Below, one piece after another: positions 41,110 to 43,104 of a stretch of 43,104 bases of DNA (position 1 is the first letter of the stretch; each line of letters starts with the position of its first letter). Origin of the DNA: Candidatus Faecousia faecavium. Lineage in GTDB: Bacteria > Bacillota > Clostridia > Oscillospirales > Oscillospiraceae. The DNA lies in assembly GCA_018712645.1 (NCBI GenBank), contig DVGO01000067.1:1-43104 (forward strand), given 5' to 3'. The notes under the pieces are model-generated. The model saw only the letters and a list, made by a program, of their open reading frames with translations. It did no database searches and had not been told where the DNA came from. The translations under genes and the position numbers were made by a program.

Positions 41110-41164
41110 AATAGACCCTGTGCCTACCGAAACTCGGAAGCACAAGGTCTATTTTTTATTTTTC
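41110..41164. terminator. Strong bidirectional terminator without an intact gene
   Basis: AATAGACC-C-TGTGC (41110-41123) pairs with GCACA-A-GGTCTATT (41140-41153), with an inner CCGA/TCGG pairing, and is flanked by TTTTTTATTTTT on plus and TTTTTG on minus. No complete gene ends here, so on the minus strand it probably served a gene now lost. Confidence 0.8.
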
Positions 41165-41536
41165 AGAAAACTTCACTTTGCCCTTTTGAAGGCTCAGAGA
41201 ATATCTTGCTTCGCCCCGTTACAAGGAAGCAATCCTTAGGCCATTTCCTTGATGGCAGCCTGAGCGGCAGCATATATTACCAGGAAATCCAATCATGTCA
41301 GAATTTATTTCGTAGCTGTATCACAAATTAGCTTTTAAAATAAATAATTGAAATCCTCCGGCATAATACCAAACCGTTTACCTGTGAAGAGGGTTTCCGT
41401 ACTCTTCGTTAGATTTTATATCAATATCATATGTAAGTAATTGAAACTGAAAGATTATAACATAACTTATCAAATTATCAATACAAATTCCTGTGTAAAT
41501 TGAGACTTGGACATATTGCAAATTGCGGTCCCCAAC
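41165..41536 (-). pseudogene. Possible remnants of decayed genes
   Basis: No intact ORF in this AT-rich 370-base stretch. On the minus strand two short coding-like ends appear: one ending in VIYAAAQAAIKEMA with stop at 41238-41236, placed upstream of the strong terminator at 41110-41153; and one reading TGKRFGIMPEDFNYLF with its stop near 41338. A promoter-like TTGATA-16-TATAAT lies further upstream on the same strand (about 41450-41485). These may be relics of genes damaged when mobile DNA entered. I recognise no family. Confidence 0.3.
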
Positions 41537-41564
41537 GGCCGCTGGTGCGGTGGCCAGCGGCCAC
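41537..41564. repeat. GC-rich hairpin beside the IS element
   Basis: GGCCGCTGG (41537-41545) and CCAGCGGCC (41554-41562) pair perfectly over an 8-base loop, and GTGGCC-AGC-GGCCAC (41550-41564) forms an overlapping dyad. The block 41526-41585 is very GC-rich in an AT-rich surrounding and carries no gene. Confidence 0.7.
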
Positions 41565-41589
41565 TGTGCGGCCCGGCGGCCAGGGCTGA

Positions 41590-42621
41590 AATAATAGTTT
41601 AATGTGCATATCGGCTTTAGTCAGCAACAGCCGAAACGGCAACAGCGCGGGCCAGCCTGGCGAAGAGCTGGTCGGGTGTGCGTCTGCGGTTGAAGCGGAA
41701 GCAGTATTCGTCCAGGTAACTCTGGAGCAGCGCACATCTACCATGGTAAGTTCCGGTCAGGAATACCTTCAGATTGCTTAGTGCCTTGTGGAGCCACTTC
41801 AAATCCCCACTGGCGCAGTCGTAGACTTTTGCATCCACGGCAACATTTTTCAGGCCGGGATAGGCCTGGAAGCCATCGCATTCCACAGTGGCGCCCTGTT
41901 CCACATGGGCATCAACAAACTCTTGCAGCGTCTTGCGCTTGAGATCAGGGACTTCCTGCATCCGAAGATACATCGGGATTCCTTTCCCGGACACTTTGGA
42001 CAGCGCAATGACAACCTTTCTCTGTGCCGTACCACGCCCCCGTTTACCGGGTTTTCTGCCGCCGAAAAAACCTTCGTCCATCTCCATCAACCCGGAAAGT
42101 AGGTAATTGGCGTCCCGCTGTCCCATGGCTTTGCGGATTCGTTTCAGCAAATACCAAGCACTTTCGTACCCCATTTCCAGCATTTTGGACAACTGGGACG
42201 CAGAGATACCCCGTTTATCGTTTACACAGAGATAAATCGCCCAGAACCACAGCACCAGAGAGAGGTGCGTGCGGTGCATTACTGTTCCGGCGGTTACAGA
42301 AGTCTGCTTGCGGCACTTCTTGCACTGGCAAAGATTGCGGCGGTAGATGGGGTAATACTCCTTCGCACCACAAGAGGGGCACTCAAACCCGTTCGGAAGC
42401 CGCTGCTGGAATAAATAATCCCGGCACTGCTCCTCGGTCTTGAACCGTTCCTGAAAGTCTGCAAATGTAATCCGCTCCGCTGCTGCCATACTGATTGCCC
42501 TCCCTGTTCTTTTGGTTGACATCAGTATATAACATTTCGTGTCCTATAAATTGGACAGATTCTACTTTTAGGGGTGGTTGCTGAGTTAAGCCGATATGCA
42601 TAAAAAATAAAAACTATTATT
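41590..42621 (-). mobile_element. IS1595-type insertion sequence
   Basis: Bounded by inverted repeats. The inner 24-bp repeats (41605-41628 and 42577-42600) agree at 22 of 24 positions and begin TGCATATCGGCTT. A further perfect 11-bp inverted pair, AATAATAGTTT (41590-41600) and AAACTATTATT (42611-42621), lies outside them, separated by unequal spacers of 4 and 10 bases. The true ends may reach a few bases further (AGGGCTG on the left). I found no target-site duplication. It encodes one transposase on the minus strand. Confidence 0.8.
41617..42489 (-). CDS. IS1595-family (ISXO2-like) transposase
   Basis: DDE-type transposase, 290 residues. The N-terminus has a zinc ribbon: CPSCGA (about 37-42) and CQCKKCRKQTS (about 57-67) after ERFKTEEQCRDYLFQQRLPNGF. 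Then comes MEMDEGFFGGRKPGKRGRG with the first catalytic Asp/Glu, VECDGFQAYPGL with the second Asp, and HKALSNLKVFLTGTYHGR in the final part. ATG 42489 is chosen because GGGAGGG lies 8 bases upstream; the longer frame to 42522 lacks a site. The stop codon lies inside the left inverted repeat. The frame looks intact, so the element may still be active. Confidence 0.9.
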   Translation of the reverse strand: MAAAERITFADFQERFKTEEQCRDYLFQQRLPNGFECPSCGAKEYYPIYRRNLCQCKKCRKQTSVTAGTVMHRTHLSLVLWFWAIYLCVNDKRGISASQLSKMLEMGYESAWYLLKRIRKAMGQRDANYLLSGLMEMDEGFFGGRKPGKRGRGTAQRKVVIALSKVSGKGIPMYLRMQEVPDLKRKTLQEFVDAHVEQGATVECDGFQAYPGLKNVAVDAKVYDCASGDLKWLHKALSNLKVFLTGTYHGRCALLQSYLDEYCFRFNRRRTPDQLFARLARAVAVSAVAD

Positions 42622-42761
42622 GAACTCTCTGTGGACCGTTCTCCCACAGAGGGGCATTATTACGATTGGCTTGAAGCGTCTCGAGAAAACTACTGACCAG
42701 GCTTCATATATAGAATGGCATTCAATTTGTACACATTATCTATGCGCCAAGGTTCGGGTTG

Positions 42762-42791
42762 GGAGAAAATAACCAATTGGTTATTTTCTCC
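42762..42791. repeat. Perfect 30-bp palindrome
   Basis: GGAGAAAATAACCAA (42762-42776) is followed at once by its exact reverse complement (42777-42791), with no spacer. It lies between two insertion sequences and may be an end-joining product, an operator or a terminator-like hairpin. Confidence 0.9.
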
Positions 42792-42905
42792 TGGCACTAA
42801 CAACGGTTCCAAAGCAGTAAGCACACTTACTTCTTTCTATCCATTATTTAATCGGTAATACTTATCTTGTTACATCTCTTCAAATACTTGCAATATTCGG
42901 CCGAA

Positions 42906-42993
42906 CGGTGTGAAGATTTCGCTTCAGACGGTGTGACGGTTTCGGCTTGATCGGTGCGGTGTTTTCGGATAACGGTGTGACTGCCGGGTTGAT
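42906..42993 (+). repeat. Four direct repeats at the end of a probable IS21-type element
   Basis: CGGTGTGA-type units start at 42906, 42929, 42952 and 42973 (spacing 23, 23 and 21). The first two share CGGTGTGA followed by TTTCG; the third is CGGTGCGG with TTTTCGG; the fourth is CGGTGTGAC. Multiple terminal repeats of about this length are a hallmark of the IS21 family, where the transposase binds. Confidence 0.6.
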
Positions 42994-43003
42994 ATGGTAA
43001 ACT

Positions 43004-43033
43004 CTTTCTTGCAGCAATGCTGCAAGAAAGGAG
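43004..43033 (+). promoter_or_regulatory. Hairpin overlapping the ribosome site of the partial transposase gene
   Basis: CTTTCTTGCAGCA (43004-43016) and TGCTGCAAGAAAG (43018-43030) form a perfect 13-bp stem around one base. The ribosome site AAGGAG (43028-43033) begins inside the stem, so folding of read-through transcripts would hide it, a known way to protect transposase genes from impinging transcription. Confidence 0.65.
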
Positions 43034-43043
43034 ACAAACAAAT

Positions 43044-43104
43044 ATGCAACCCTGTTCCACGATTTTAGGCATCATAGAAATGCGTTTGAGGGGCATTTCT
43101 TACG
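43044..43104 (+). CDS. 5' end of a probable IS21-type transposase (IstA-like), cut by the window
   Basis: The frame begins with ATG at 43044 after AAGGAG and runs off the end: MQPCSTILGIIEMRLRGISY. The piece looks like the start of a helix-turn-helix segment (IIEMRLRGISY), as in IstA proteins. Twenty residues do not suffice for a firm call; the repeats and hairpin upstream support an insertion sequence. Confidence 0.45.
   Translation, partial: MQPCSTILGIIEMRLRGISY

Larger units (their letters stand above)
42490..43043. other. Gene-free stretch between two mobile elements
   Basis: It contains the right end of the IS1595-type element, a hairpin CTCTGTGG/CCACAGAG (42627-42634, 42644-42651), a perfect 30-bp palindrome (42762-42791), and four direct repeats of the next element (42906-42993). 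A minus-strand reading frame at 42848-43096 overlaps these repeats and has no protein-like features. Confidence 0.7.

Noticed and set aside
41575-42636. Target-site duplication around the IS1595-type element
   Set aside because: Bases next to the presumed ends (GGCGGCCA on the left, CTGTGGAC on the right) do not match; ends are not exactly known.
42906-42993. CRISPR-like direct repeats
   Set aside because: The units are degenerate, abut without separate unique spacers of normal length, and precede a transposase-like gene.
42848-43096. Minus-strand 82-residue frame
   Set aside because: It runs across the repeat block and the hairpin of the IS21-type end and has no protein-like motifs.

Overview
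The window reads as chromosomal DNA of an anaerobic, Gram-positive, gut-type Clostridia bacterium, most likely of the Oscillospirales. This is an inference from moderately high GC, AGGAGG-type ribosome binding sites throughout, an oxygen-sensitive anaerobic sulfatase-maturase, a large BadF/DUF2229 activase, a clostridial AgrBD system and sugar ABC transporters without an attached ATPase. No rRNA, tRNA or CRISPR array is visible.

Layout. 1-2300: the 3' end of dnaK, then dnaJ and a dCMP deaminase. 2388-6520: an RND efflux pump with a very long coiled-coil insertion, broken by a one-base frameshift. 6586-10845 (minus): a giant acyl-CoA-dehydratase-activase-like protein. 11046-13550 (minus): an OmpR-type two-component system with a CmpB-like membrane protein. 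13551-14124: a 574-base gap with a candidate small RNA.

14125-36371 is a carbohydrate island. It holds N-acetylhexosamine 1-kinase (NahK), a minus-strand operon (GH88 unsaturated glucuronyl hydrolase, DUF2264 protein, discoidin-like protein), a plus-strand operon (KduI, KduD, GH112 galactosyl-HexNAc phosphorylase), an anaerobic sulfatase maturase divergent from its sulfatase, an IclR regulator divergent from KDPG aldolase (with a VOC tail) and KDG kinase, an AraC regulator divergent from a sugar ABC transporter (binding protein and two permeases), and an orphan URO-D-like protein divergent from a second AraC regulator. Together the genes trace a cytoplasmic route from imported, possibly sulfated, unsaturated disaccharides (glycosaminoglycan-type) to KDPG. 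The freed GalNAc/GlcNAc would be fed to NahK, and Gal-beta-1,3-HexNAc would be split by GH112. A conserved palindrome, GTTTCATAATATGAAAC, in front of eda and a degenerate copy in front of iclR predict the IclR operator.

36415-40969 is a signalling island: a Xre regulator, a small conserved protein, a complete agr-type quorum-sensing system (agrD-agrB on minus; a Xre regulator, a LytTR response regulator and a GHKL sensor kinase on plus) with predicted thiolactone core CSIIF. 40970-43104 is AT-rich and mobile: gene debris, an IS1595-type insertion sequence with clear inverted repeats, a perfect 30-bp palindrome, and the left end of what looks like an IS21-type element with four 21-23 bp repeats and a hairpin that overlaps the ribosome binding site.
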